NCBI GenBank assembly: GCA_020852275.1
Contig: JADZBE010000034.1
Location: 62,001 to 126,000 of the forward strand
Source of the DNA: Phycisphaerales bacterium
Lineage (GTDB): Bacteria > Planctomycetota > Phycisphaerae > UBA1845
DNA length: 64,000 bases
Direction of reading: 5' to 3'
The translations under genes were made by a program, and so were the position numbers. Below, one piece after another: positions 47,156-56,328 of this stretch. Numbering within the stretch: position 1 is the stretch's first letter; every line of letters starts with the position of its first letter. The notes beneath the pieces were generated by a model that saw only the letters and a list, made by a program, of their open reading frames with translations, did not search any database and had not been told where the DNA came from.

Positions 47156-49650
47156 ACCGCTGCAACGCTTCGCAAGCTGGACCCGTCACCGTCATCTGCA
47201 CGGTGCGCAACGACGCGCCGGGGCTGCGCATCATGCTCGAAAGCCTTTCCGCGCAGACGCGGACGCCCGATGAGATCATCATCGTGGACGGCGGATCTGA
47301 TCCCGACACCGTCCCCGAGTTGCAATCCATCGTCGCCGCCTGCCCGAATGCCCGACTGCTCATCGAGCCGGACGTCAACATCGCGCAGGGACGCAACATC
47401 GCCATCGGCGAGGCCAGGCACGGAATGATCGCCTGCATCGACGCCGGCTGCCGCGCGCGTCCGGACTGGCTTGCGCAACTCCTTGCGCCGTTCGCGGACG
47501 ATGCGGCGCGGATCGAGGTCGTCGGCGGCGCAACCGTCGCGGCCCCGCGGTTGCGATTTCAGCGGGTGGTCGCCGCGCTCACGCTGCCGGGGCATCTGCG
47601 ACCCGTCGATCCGGCGACATTCAACCCCAGTGCGCGCTCGCTGGCCTTTCGCCGAAGCGCGTGGCATCGCGCGAGCGGCTTCCCCGAATGGCTGATGACC
47701 GCCGAGGACACGCTGTTCGACCTGCGCCTGCGCGGCCTGCAACCGTCGGTGCGATACGCCTTCGCAGCCGACGCCATCGTCGAATGGGAGCCGCGTGCCA
47801 CCTGGCGAGCAACGTGGCGCCAGTTCTCCGGTTATGCGCGCGGGGAGGCGCACATCGGCCGCGGTCGCGAGGATCATCGCTACACCGGCACGCGCTACGC
47901 CGCGCTCGCCGCATGGGCCATCGCCGCAACGACCTTCGCAGTGCAGGGATGGAACGTCGGCGCCTGCTGCGCGGGCATGATGGCATTGCTTCTCCTGCTG
48001 CGACCGCATCTGCGTTCCGCACTGCTCGCCGCCGTGTCCACGACTGACAACGGTCTGCCGCGCGCCGGGCTCTTCCGAAGAATCCCGCGGATTGCATACG
48101 CCTGCGTCGTCTCGGAATTCATCGCCCTCGCCTGCTGGCGGGGACACCGGGCGGGGATGCGCGATCGCGCGCGCCTGCCGGAGCTGTTTGAGCGGGAACT
48201 GCGCGAATATCTGCAAGCGGCGGATTCGCCGATCGACTTGGCTTCCGTACCGCCGTGGAACGTCGAGCCGTCGCCGCCGCGCACGCTGATCGTCTCCTGG
48301 CATTGGCCTCCCGCCAACCGCGCCTCCGCCAACGTCTTGTCCAACCTGTTCCAGCACGCCCCGCCCGACCGGTTTCGCGTTCTGACGCGGCGGATGAACG
48401 GCTCGCAGGAGGAAGGCTCAACGAGCCCCGCGCTTCCGACCGAGCGCTTAGCCTGGCCCCTGCAGGATGACCGCCCGGTCCGATTCCGCACGTGGCTCGC
48501 CGAAGTGCGAACGCTGGCCGCCGCCGTGCGCGCCGCCTGGCGAATCCACCGTGATTGGGACGTGCAGTGTGTTGTGAGCGTTCACCCGACTCGTTACGGG
48601 CTGCTCGCCGGCCGGCTTGCGGCGAAGACTCTCGGTGTTCCGCACGTCGCCTACATGCACGATCTCCTGCGCGAAACGCTGATCACTTCTTCGAGGCTGA
48701 AGCGGGCGTTCTGGTCGGCGGTGGATACGTGGATTCTGCGCGCCAGCCGCCATGTTCTTGTGCCGACGCGGGAGCACGCGGACCACTACGCCGGGCGCGG
48801 CATCAAGAACACCTGGGTCCTGCCGCACACGGCGGCGTCTTTGCGCAATGACGCCGACGCCAAATCTGAGAATGCAAGCGACGAGCTTCAGCCCGCGCAA
48901 ATGCTCGTACAGGGCGGCGATCGTGCGGGAGGGGTCGCCCCTGAAAGCGCCAAGACCGCTTCCTTACGGGCGCGGCTCTGTAACGCGCCCTCTGCGGCAT
49001 GGTCGAACCACGGGACCCACCCGTTGCACCTTGTTTACAGCGGCGCCATCTACGAGCCGCATACGGACGCCGTGGAGGCGCTGATCCGGGCGGCGCGATC
49101 CCGCCCTCACGTCCGCCTGCGCTTCCTCTCCCAGCCTCAGCCGTTGCTGGTAGGCCAGGACGTCCAGTGGCTTTTGCCCGAGCGGATGCGCGAAGCCCTG
49201 CGCCTGGCGGACGCTTGTGTCGTCGCGCTGGGCTGGAAGACGCCCTACCCGGACGAAATCCGCATCTGCTTCCCTTCGAAGATTCTGGATTACCTGCAAG
49301 CCGGCAGGCCGATCCTCGCCATCGTCCCGCGCGGTTGCTTCGTCGATCGGCTCGTCCGCGAGACCGGCTGCGGAATCTGCGCCAACTCTCCGGATCCGCT
49401 CGACATCCAGCACGCCCTCCGCATGTTGATGGACGACCAGCGGAGGCTGGAATATGCGTGCAACGCGGCACGGGCTTTGGCTCGCTTCGAGCCGCGCTCC
49501 TGGATGCGACGCCTGGGCGCGCTGCTCGCCGGATGCAATCCATCGTCGGCGGAAGCGGCGACCACGTCCGTCGTCGCACGCAGCGACATCGCCTTCGAGC
49601 GGCCGGCGCGAACGGCCCACGGATCGCCCGTTGAGTCGATCACCGGCTGA
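47152..49650 (+). CDS. Two-domain glycosyltransferase (N-terminal GT2, C-terminal GT4-like)
   Basis: GT2: VTVICTVRNDAPGLRIMLESLSAQTRTPDEIIIVDGGSDPDTV. GT-B half: RTLIVSWHWPPANRASANVLSNLFQHAPPDRFRVLTRR and C-terminal FPSKILDYLQAGRPILAIVPRG. Confidence 0.85.
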   Translation: MNRCNASQAGPVTVICTVRNDAPGLRIMLESLSAQTRTPDEIIIVDGGSDPDTVPELQSIVAACPNARLLIEPDVNIAQGRNIAIGEARHGMIACIDAGCRARPDWLAQLLAPFADDAARIEVVGGATVAAPRLRFQRVVAALTLPGHLRPVDPATFNPSARSLAFRRSAWHRASGFPEWLMTAEDTLFDLRLRGLQPSVRYAFAADAIVEWEPRATWRATWRQFSGYARGEAHIGRGREDHRYTGTRYAALAAWAIAATTFAVQGWNVGACCAGMMALLLLLRPHLRSALLAAVSTTDNGLPRAGLFRRIPRIAYACVVSEFIALACWRGHRAGMRDRARLPELFERELREYLQAADSPIDLASVPPWNVEPSPPRTLIVSWHWPPANRASANVLSNLFQHAPPDRFRVLTRRMNGSQEEGSTSPALPTERLAWPLQDDRPVRFRTWLAEVRTLAAAVRAAWRIHRDWDVQCVVSVHPTRYGLLAGRLAAKTLGVPHVAYMHDLLRETLITSSRLKRAFWSAVDTWILRASRHVLVPTREHADHYAGRGIKNTWVLPHTAASLRNDADAKSENASDELQPAQMLVQGGDRAGGVAPESAKTASLRARLCNAPSAAWSNHGTHPLHLVYSGAIYEPHTDAVEALIRAARSRPHVRLRFLSQPQPLLVGQDVQWLLPERMREALRLADACVVALGWKTPYPDEIRICFPSKILDYLQAGRPILAIVPRGCFVDRLVRETGCGICANSPDPLDIQHALRMLMDDQRRLEYACNAARALARFEPRSWMRRLGALLAGCNPSSAEAATTSVVARSDIAFERPARTAHGSPVESITG

Positions 49651-49702
49651 CAACGCGGTATGCTCCACGCCCGAAACCGAGGCGTCTTCGGAGCGAACCG
49701 TC

Positions 49703-51187
49703 ATGCTGCGCGCGCACTATCCGTACTACCTCAACGGCAAGCCCGTCTTCGCCGCGGGCGGTTTACCCGGCGCCGACTTGCCCGACGCCACCTTGCCCGC
49801 CGCCGACCTGCCCGTCACCAACAAGTTCACCGGCCAAGTCGCGTGTCGCGTCGCGCTGGCCGGCGCGGCCGCGATCGACCGCGCCATCGCCGGCGCCGTG
49901 GAGGCGTTCGAGCAGACGCGCCGCCTTCCTGCTCATCGGCGTCAGGCCGTCCTCGATCACGTCGTCACGCGCGTGCGGGAGCGCCACGAGGAACTCAGCA
50001 CCGTGCTGGCCGTCGAAGCGGGCAAGCCGATCCGCGACGCCCGCGGCGAAGTGACCCGCCTGATCGACACGTTTCGCGTCGCCTCCGCGGAAGCGACGCG
50101 CCTCGGCGGCGAGTTCATGCCGCTGGACATCAGCCCGCGGTCGGAGGGCGTGACGTCGATCTGGCGGCGCGTGCCCGTCGGCGTGTGCAGCTTCATCACG
50201 CCGTTCAACTTTCCGCTCAACCTGGTCGCGCACAAGGTCGCGCCGGCCATCGCCTGCGGCTGCCCGTTTATCCTCAAGCCCGCCTCGCGCACGCCCGTCA
50301 GCGCCATCCTGCTGGCTGAGATCCTCGCCGAAACGGATTGGCCCGGCGGCGCGTTCTCCGTACTCCCGTGTACGCGCGACGGGGCGGATCTGTTTACCAC
50401 CGATCCGCGCATCAAGCTGCTGAGCTTCACCGGCTCGCCGCAGGTCGGCTGGGAATTGAAAGCCCGCGCGGGAAAAAAGAAGGTGGTCCTTGAGCTTGGC
50501 GGCAACGCCGCGTGCATCGTGGATGACGGCGTGGATCTCGAACATGCCGCGGACAGGCTCATCGTCGGCGCCTTCTACCAGTCCGGCCAAAGCTGCATCA
50601 GCGTGCAGCGCATCCTGGCGCACGAGAGGATTTACGACGCATTGAAGGCCCGCCTCGTGGAGCGCGCCGGGAGGCTGAAGATGGGCGACCCGCTGGACGA
50701 GGACACCTTTCTGGGACCGCTGATTGCCGAGGCCGACGCGCGGCGCATTGAATCGTGGATCAGCGAGGCCGTCGCCGGCGGGGCGCGCATCGTCTGCGGC
50801 GGTCGGCGGCAGGGCGTCTTCCACGAGGCCACGCTGCTGGAGAACGTCGATCCGTCCGCAAAGATCAGTTGCGTCGAAGCCTTCGGGCCCGTGGCCACGC
50901 TCGCGCCCTTCAGCGACTTCCGCCAGGCCGTGCGCAGCGTCAACGACAGCGTGTACGGTCTGCAGGCGGGCGTGTTCACGCGCGATCTGCACCGCGCCTT
51001 CCACGCCTTCGAGGAGCTTGACGTCGGCGGCGTCATCCTCAACGACGTGCCCAGCTTCCGCGTGGATTCGATGCCCTACGGCGGCGTAAAGGACTCTGGT
51101 TCAGGTCGCGAAGGCGTGCGCTTCGCCATCGAGGACATGACCGAAATCAAGCTGCTGGTGATGAACAGCCTCGCCTGCGGGACGTGA
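49703..51187 (+). CDS. Aldehyde dehydrogenase family protein
   Basis: ITPFNFPLNLVAHKVAPAIACGCPFILKPASRTP, KKVVLELGGNAACIVDDGVD, YQSGQSCISVQRI, EAFGPVATLAPF, PYGGVKDSGSGREG. Confidence 0.95.
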   Translation: MLRAHYPYYLNGKPVFAAGGLPGADLPDATLPAADLPVTNKFTGQVACRVALAGAAAIDRAIAGAVEAFEQTRRLPAHRRQAVLDHVVTRVRERHEELSTVLAVEAGKPIRDARGEVTRLIDTFRVASAEATRLGGEFMPLDISPRSEGVTSIWRRVPVGVCSFITPFNFPLNLVAHKVAPAIACGCPFILKPASRTPVSAILLAEILAETDWPGGAFSVLPCTRDGADLFTTDPRIKLLSFTGSPQVGWELKARAGKKKVVLELGGNAACIVDDGVDLEHAADRLIVGAFYQSGQSCISVQRILAHERIYDALKARLVERAGRLKMGDPLDEDTFLGPLIAEADARRIESWISEAVAGGARIVCGGRRQGVFHEATLLENVDPSAKISCVEAFGPVATLAPFSDFRQAVRSVNDSVYGLQAGVFTRDLHRAFHAFEELDVGGVILNDVPSFRVDSMPYGGVKDSGSGREGVRFAIEDMTEIKLLVMNSLACGT

Positions 51188-51755
51188 CCTCGTGGATATG
51201 AACTCGGGAAGCTGATTTTAGGGTCTGACCCCGACGGCGATGCGCTGCGGAGCGACGCCTGTTTTCGGTCAGCGACCCGGCGACATCAGTCCGCGCGTTC
51301 GCGTGCAAGGACGTCTCCCCAACTTCGCAATCGCCGCTGCACAGATGCAGAGCACGCCGCAGTCGACGCCATCGCCCCAACCACCGCGCTCCTCTTCCTC
51401 TTGCCTGGTTGCCTCTTGTCCTGTGGCCTCGTTGCCTTCCTTCCTGCGCACAGATCCTCTGCCCGCACAGTTGCTCGCTCCCTTCGACGCAGACCGGGTC
51501 CCCATGCCGCGCGTATTCCTCTTGTCTTTTGCAAAGCTTCGATTCGTTCACTGCTTCTTGGGGCGAGGGGCCGGGAAGAGTCATCCGCGGATTGCGCAGA
51601 TTGCGCAGATTTGAGATTGCGCGGATGAGGTGAGTCTGATGATTGAGGTGTGGGGTTGGACTCGCGGCTCGGATGCAGCGCGTTTCGCTTTCTTGCGGGC
51701 GCGGCTCTGCAAGGCGCGGCTCGGTAAGGCCCGCCTCGGCGCGCGGTTGTGCCCC

Positions 51756-52463
51756 TCAGCTTGCGGCCGCTCGCTTCTCTTTCATCGGCGGGGTCAGTAC
51801 TTCCGCGAGGTCGGCCCCCTCCAGCTCGCGGGTCAACTGCGTGATGAAGCGGTCGTAGGCTTCCACCCGTTGCGTGGCGAGCTGTTGGGTTTCCGGGAAG
51901 TAAAAGCTCTCGCGCCGCGCGGGCCACACGCCGTACTCCTTCCACACGCGCCAGCGGTCGATCAGGTCAACCGCGCCTTTGCCCGTCGAAACCGACTGGC
52001 GGATCGTCGGCAGCAGCGTGAGCAGTCCGAGCTGATGCAGGTTGTCCACGTCGCTGAGGACCTGCGCTTCGATGCGCCGGCACTCGCGCTGCCCGGCCTC
52101 GCGCACGATTTCGCACGCGGCATCGAGCGATTCCGCGTCGAGGATTCCCTTCAGGCGCGCGGCGAGAATCTCCGCGCTATGATCGCGCACCACGGCGTCG
52201 CCCGCCCGCGTGACGCAGTCGTTGTCACGGAAGCCGCGACCGCGGTGGAGGACGGCGAAGTACGCGTCGTGATACAGCGCCGCGGCGATGAGCGCTTCGG
52301 CGGAGGGGGATCGATCCGCGATCGCTGGCCAAGCGAGAAGTTGCTGCACGGCCCGCGCGACGGTCGAGCAGTGCTCCCACAAAAGCACGTCGCCCTGCTG
52401 ATCGGCGTTGGGAATGATGAGATCCCGCTCCGCCTGCTTCCAGATCGCCTCGATCGTCGTCAT
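51756..52463 (-). CDS. HD-domain phosphohydrolase-like protein
   Basis: LLWEHCSTVARAVQQL, AALYHDAYFAVLHRGRG; start taken as ATG at 52463 (MTTIEAIWKQAERD). Confidence 0.7.
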   Translation of the reverse strand: MTTIEAIWKQAERDLIIPNADQQGDVLLWEHCSTVARAVQQLLAWPAIADRSPSAEALIAAALYHDAYFAVLHRGRGFRDNDCVTRAGDAVVRDHSAEILAARLKGILDAESLDAACEIVREAGQRECRRIEAQVLSDVDNLHQLGLLTLLPTIRQSVSTGKGAVDLIDRWRVWKEYGVWPARRESFYFPETQQLATQRVEAYDRFITQLTRELEGADLAEVLTPPMKEKRAAAS

Positions 52464-53045
52464 CGGCTCCGCCTGTACGAGCGCCTTGAGACTCTGGTCA
52501 ACGAGTGCGAGCGGATGGGGAACGGGAAGGCGCGCGGGGCGCAGCAGGAGCTTTCGCCGCGTCAACGGTGCGCAGCGGGGCGCCTCCGCGACAGGCACAA
52601 CCCTGCGCGCGGTCAACCTCCGCGCGCACCCGCCGCATCACCCCGCTCGCGCCGCCGACGGCTGAGCCGCTCCTCCTCCCGAACCCGAACCGATCGCCGC
52701 GGTGTCAACAGCCCGTGTGGAGCACGGCCGCGTCCGTGCTTCCACGCTGCGACGACCCCCTGTAATCCGATACAGTAACCGTCCGCGCGGTCGGACTCAA
52801 GTGAAATCAGCACCGATCCACAACGTCGCGCAGGACAGCCGCATTTTGAGAATCCTCCGACCGGCGGGCGGCACGGTCTGGCGCCGTCGTCAGGAGGTGT
52901 CGAAATGCAGCCCAGAGCGACCCCGCGGCGTCCGCGGGCCTGCAGCAACGGACTTCCTCGTCGCGAGATGCGGCAATTCTCGCGCCATTCACCGCCGCCG
53001 GATAGATTCGCGACGCCGCCCCTGCGACAAAGGCGACGCCCGCGG

Positions 53046-56000
53046 TCACTTCGCCGCCAGCCAGTTCTTCGCCCAGCCCACATCCACGACGATCGGCACA
53101 TCGAGCGGAATCGCGCGGATCATCTTCTCGCGGATCATCCGGGCCTCGTGGTCCACCGTTGCCGCGGACACCTCGAACACCAGCTCGTCGTGAACCTGAA
53201 GCAGCATCCGAGCGGTCCATTTCAGACCCGGGGTTGCCGCTGCTGGGTTGCCCGGCTGCCTTGCTGCCTCGCTGCCTTGGTGCCTTGTTGCCTCGATGCT
53301 TATTTGCCTCGTTGCCCCGTTGCCGCGTTTGAGCGGTTCGCTTCCCGACGGGCGCGGCTCCGACCCGCGCGAGCGCATCAACTCCTGATGGATGTCCACC
53401 ATCGCGCGCTTGATGAGGTCCGCCGCGGAGCCTTGCACGACGGTGTTGACCGCGATGCGCTCGCCAAAGCTGACCTGCTGGCGGTTCTGCGACTGCAACT
53501 CGCGTATGGGGCGCCGCCTTCCCAGAATCGTCTCGACGTAGCCGTGACGCCGCGCGTGCGCCACGCACTGGTCGATGAAAGCGCGAATGCCCGGGTATCG
53601 CTCGAAGTAGCGGTCGATGAAACGCTTCGCCGCAGCCTGCGAAATCCCCAATCCCCGCGACAGACCGAACGCCCCCTGCCCGTAGATGATGCCGAAGTTG
53701 ACCGCCTTGGCGGCGCTGCGCTGCTCGGGCGTTACGGCCTCGAGCGGCACGTCGTTGACCTGCGACGCCACGAAGCGGTGAATGTCCTCTCCGTGCTCGA
53801 ACGCCTCCATCAACGCCACGTCCTTGCAGAAATGCGCCAGCAGCCGCAGCTCGATCTGTGAGTAGTCCGCCGCCAGCAGCACCGTGTCGGGCGAGCCGGC
53901 CACGAACGCCTCGCGTATCTGCTTGCCCAGCGGCGTGCGGATCGGGATGTTCTGCAAATTCGGATCACTGGAGGAAAGCCGTCCGGTGATCGCCCCCGTC
54001 TGGTGATACGAAGCGTGGATGCGCCCCGAGCGGCGGCTGACCATGCGCGGCAGCGTGTCCACGTACGTGCTCTTGAGCTTGAAAATCTCCCGGTACTGCA
54101 GCAGCAGCGGGGGCGCCGGGTGATCCGACTGCTCCACCAGCGCTTCGAGCGTGTCGGCGTCCGTGCTGCGCCCCGTTTTCGTCTTGCGAATCACCGGCAG
54201 CCGCAGCTCGTCGAACAGCACCTCGGCAAGCTGCTTCGTGGAGTCGATGTTGAACGGATGCCCGACGGCCTCGAACACCTCCTGCTTCAGCTCGTCGAGC
54301 TGCGCCTGCATCACGCCGCCGAGCCGTTCCAGCTTCGCCGCATCGATGGCCACGCCGTTGTGCTCCATCTCCGTCAGCACCTCGACCAGCGGCATCTCCG
54401 TCTCGTGAAAAAGCCGTTCCACGTGGCTGCCGCGCATCTGCCCATCAAAAAGCTCGTACAGCCGCCAGGTATAGTCGGCGTCCTCGGCCGCGTATTCACA
54501 CACGCGCCGCGTGTCCACGTGGTCCATCGAGATCTGGTTGCGGCCCGAGCCGATCAGGTCGGTGATGGGGATCATGCGATGCCCGAGCAGCCCCTGCGCC
54601 ATCGAGTCCAGCCCGTGTGACGAGCGCATCGGATCCAGAAGAAAACTTGCGACCATGGTGTCGAACATCTCGCCGCGCACTTCAATCCCCGCCTGCCGCA
54701 GCACAAGCATGTCGTATTTCATGTTTTGCCCGACCTTGCCGATCGCGGGGTCGGCGAAGACCGGGCGCAGGCGCGCGACGACGACGTCCTCAGGAATCGT
54801 CCGACCGGAGACGGAGCGGACGGCCACGTAGAACGCGCGACCCGCCTCGCATGAAAAGGACAGTCCGACGAGCTTGGCATGGACCGGATTCAGACCCGTC
54901 GTCTCCGTGTCGAAGGCGAAACGCGGTGATCGCTCCAGCAGCGCGACCAGAGCATCCAGTGCTTCGGGAGTGTCCACCAGGTCGTAGGTGAAGGTCTCCT
55001 GTGGCTGCGAGAGGTCGAAGAGCAGGCCTGCCTCAGCGCCGGGTTTCGAGGCCGCACCGGATGACCGGACGGATGGATCGCCCGCCGCTTGCTCCTCAGA
55101 AGGCTGGCCAGCGTCGGTGGGAGAGGACCCTCGGTCGCGCTTCGGGTTCTCAACGGCGTCGTGCGAGGCCGCTTCCTGACGGGCGCGGCTCTGAAAGGCG
55201 CGGCTCTGTTCGGTGGGGGAGGACCTTTGCTGGCGCTTCGGGTTCTGATTGGCCGCCTCCGTCCCCTGCGGTCGCGGCGACGCGCCTGCAGCGGCGACCT
55301 GCGTCCACTGCTGGCGCAGCGAGTTGAAGCCCAGTTCCTCGAAGATGGGCAGAGCGGCCGGGAAGTTGATCCGGTCCACGCGGCAACTTTCCAACTCGAA
55401 CTCGATCGGCACATCGCGCCGCAGCGTCACCAGCCGCCGGGTCCGCTCCAGCATCGGCGCAAACGCCTCCACGTTCTCGCGCATCTTCGGCGTCAGCTCG
55501 GCCGCGTGGCGCAACACCTCCTCCGCCGTGCCGTACTTCTCGATCAGCTTCACCGCCGTCTTCGGACCGATGCCCTTCACGCCCGGCACGTTGTCCGTCG
55601 TGTCCCCGCACAGCGTCTGAATCTCAATTGCCTGCTCCGGCGTGAAACCCTTCACTTCCTTGAGGCGCTCCGGGCCGACCACCTCGTCCTTCGTCGGATC
55701 CAGCAGGAATACGTTTGGACCCAGAAGCTGATCGAGGTCCTTGTCGCGGCTGACGAGGTAGCAGTTCAGCTCCGCGTTCGACCGCATCTTCTCCACGATC
55801 GTCGCCGCCACGTCGTCGGCCTCGAACCCCGGCAGGCGGAAGATCGGCAGCCCGATCCGCTCGATGATGGACACGATGCGGTCGGCCTGAAGGATGAAAT
55901 CCTCGGGCGTCGGGTCGCGGTGGGCCTTGTAGTTGGGGTCGATGTCGCGTCGAAAGACGGTCTCGTCCGACACGTCGAGCACGATCGCCAGGTAGTCCGG

Positions 56001-56159
56001 CCTGCGATCGCGGATCAACCCCAGCAGCATCTGGCAGAACACGTGCGTCGCCTTCGTCGGCTCGCCCGTCGGACTGGAGAGATCGCGGAAGGGCGCATAG
56101 AACGCCCGGAAGATCTGATAGTGGCCGTCGATCAGATAGAGGGATTTGGGCATTCGCAT
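53046..56159 (-). CDS. polA: DNA polymerase I (5'-3' exo, 3'-5' exo and polymerase domains)
   Basis: MPKSLYLIDGHYQIFRAFYAPF, RFAFDTETTGL, DPNLQNIPIRTPLGKQIREAFV, LLAADYSQIELRLLAHF, VNFGIIYGQGAFGLSRGL, MLLQVHDELVFEV. Confidence 0.97.
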   Translation of the reverse strand: MRMPKSLYLIDGHYQIFRAFYAPFRDLSSPTGEPTKATHVFCQMLLGLIRDRRPDYLAIVLDVSDETVFRRDIDPNYKAHRDPTPEDFILQADRIVSIIERIGLPIFRLPGFEADDVAATIVEKMRSNAELNCYLVSRDKDLDQLLGPNVFLLDPTKDEVVGPERLKEVKGFTPEQAIEIQTLCGDTTDNVPGVKGIGPKTAVKLIEKYGTAEEVLRHAAELTPKMRENVEAFAPMLERTRRLVTLRRDVPIEFELESCRVDRINFPAALPIFEELGFNSLRQQWTQVAAAGASPRPQGTEAANQNPKRQQRSSPTEQSRAFQSRARQEAASHDAVENPKRDRGSSPTDAGQPSEEQAAGDPSVRSSGAASKPGAEAGLLFDLSQPQETFTYDLVDTPEALDALVALLERSPRFAFDTETTGLNPVHAKLVGLSFSCEAGRAFYVAVRSVSGRTIPEDVVVARLRPVFADPAIGKVGQNMKYDMLVLRQAGIEVRGEMFDTMVASFLLDPMRSSHGLDSMAQGLLGHRMIPITDLIGSGRNQISMDHVDTRRVCEYAAEDADYTWRLYELFDGQMRGSHVERLFHETEMPLVEVLTEMEHNGVAIDAAKLERLGGVMQAQLDELKQEVFEAVGHPFNIDSTKQLAEVLFDELRLPVIRKTKTGRSTDADTLEALVEQSDHPAPPLLLQYREIFKLKSTYVDTLPRMVSRRSGRIHASYHQTGAITGRLSSSDPNLQNIPIRTPLGKQIREAFVAGSPDTVLLAADYSQIELRLLAHFCKDVALMEAFEHGEDIHRFVASQVNDVPLEAVTPEQRSAAKAVNFGIIYGQGAFGLSRGLGISQAAAKRFIDRYFERYPGIRAFIDQCVAHARRHGYVETILGRRRPIRELQSQNRQQVSFGERIAVNTVVQGSAADLIKRAMVDIHQELMRSRGSEPRPSGSEPLKRGNGATRQISIEATRHQGSEAARQPGNPAAATPGLKWTARMLLQVHDELVFEVSAATVDHEARMIREKMIRAIPLDVPIVVDVGWAKNWLAAK
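53234..53363 (-). repeat. Repeat-derived insertion within polA, upstream of polymerase motif C
   Basis: GGCAACGAGGCAA-type low-complexity DNA plus one copy of the dispersed GC-rich element, read in frame as RSRGSEPRPSGSEPLKRGNGATRQISIEATRHQGSEAARQPGNPAAATPG. Confidence 0.75.
55116..55246 (-). repeat. Repeat-derived interdomain linker in polA
   Basis: 35-bp direct repeats 55116-55150 and 55212-55246 flank a copy of the dispersed element (55171-55194). Confidence 0.75.
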
Positions 56160-56328
56160 GCACCGCTGCCTTCGAGCGGGGCCACGGACGTCCCGCGCAG
56201 CCGCGTGCTCCCGCCGCGGCCATTGTGCGGCGATACCCGCGCCCGCACAACCGCAGCAACGTTCGCTCCCTTACGGTCGCGGCTCTGTCTGACTGTGCCC
56301 TTGGGCCTGCGCTCCCGCGAAGCTCTCG

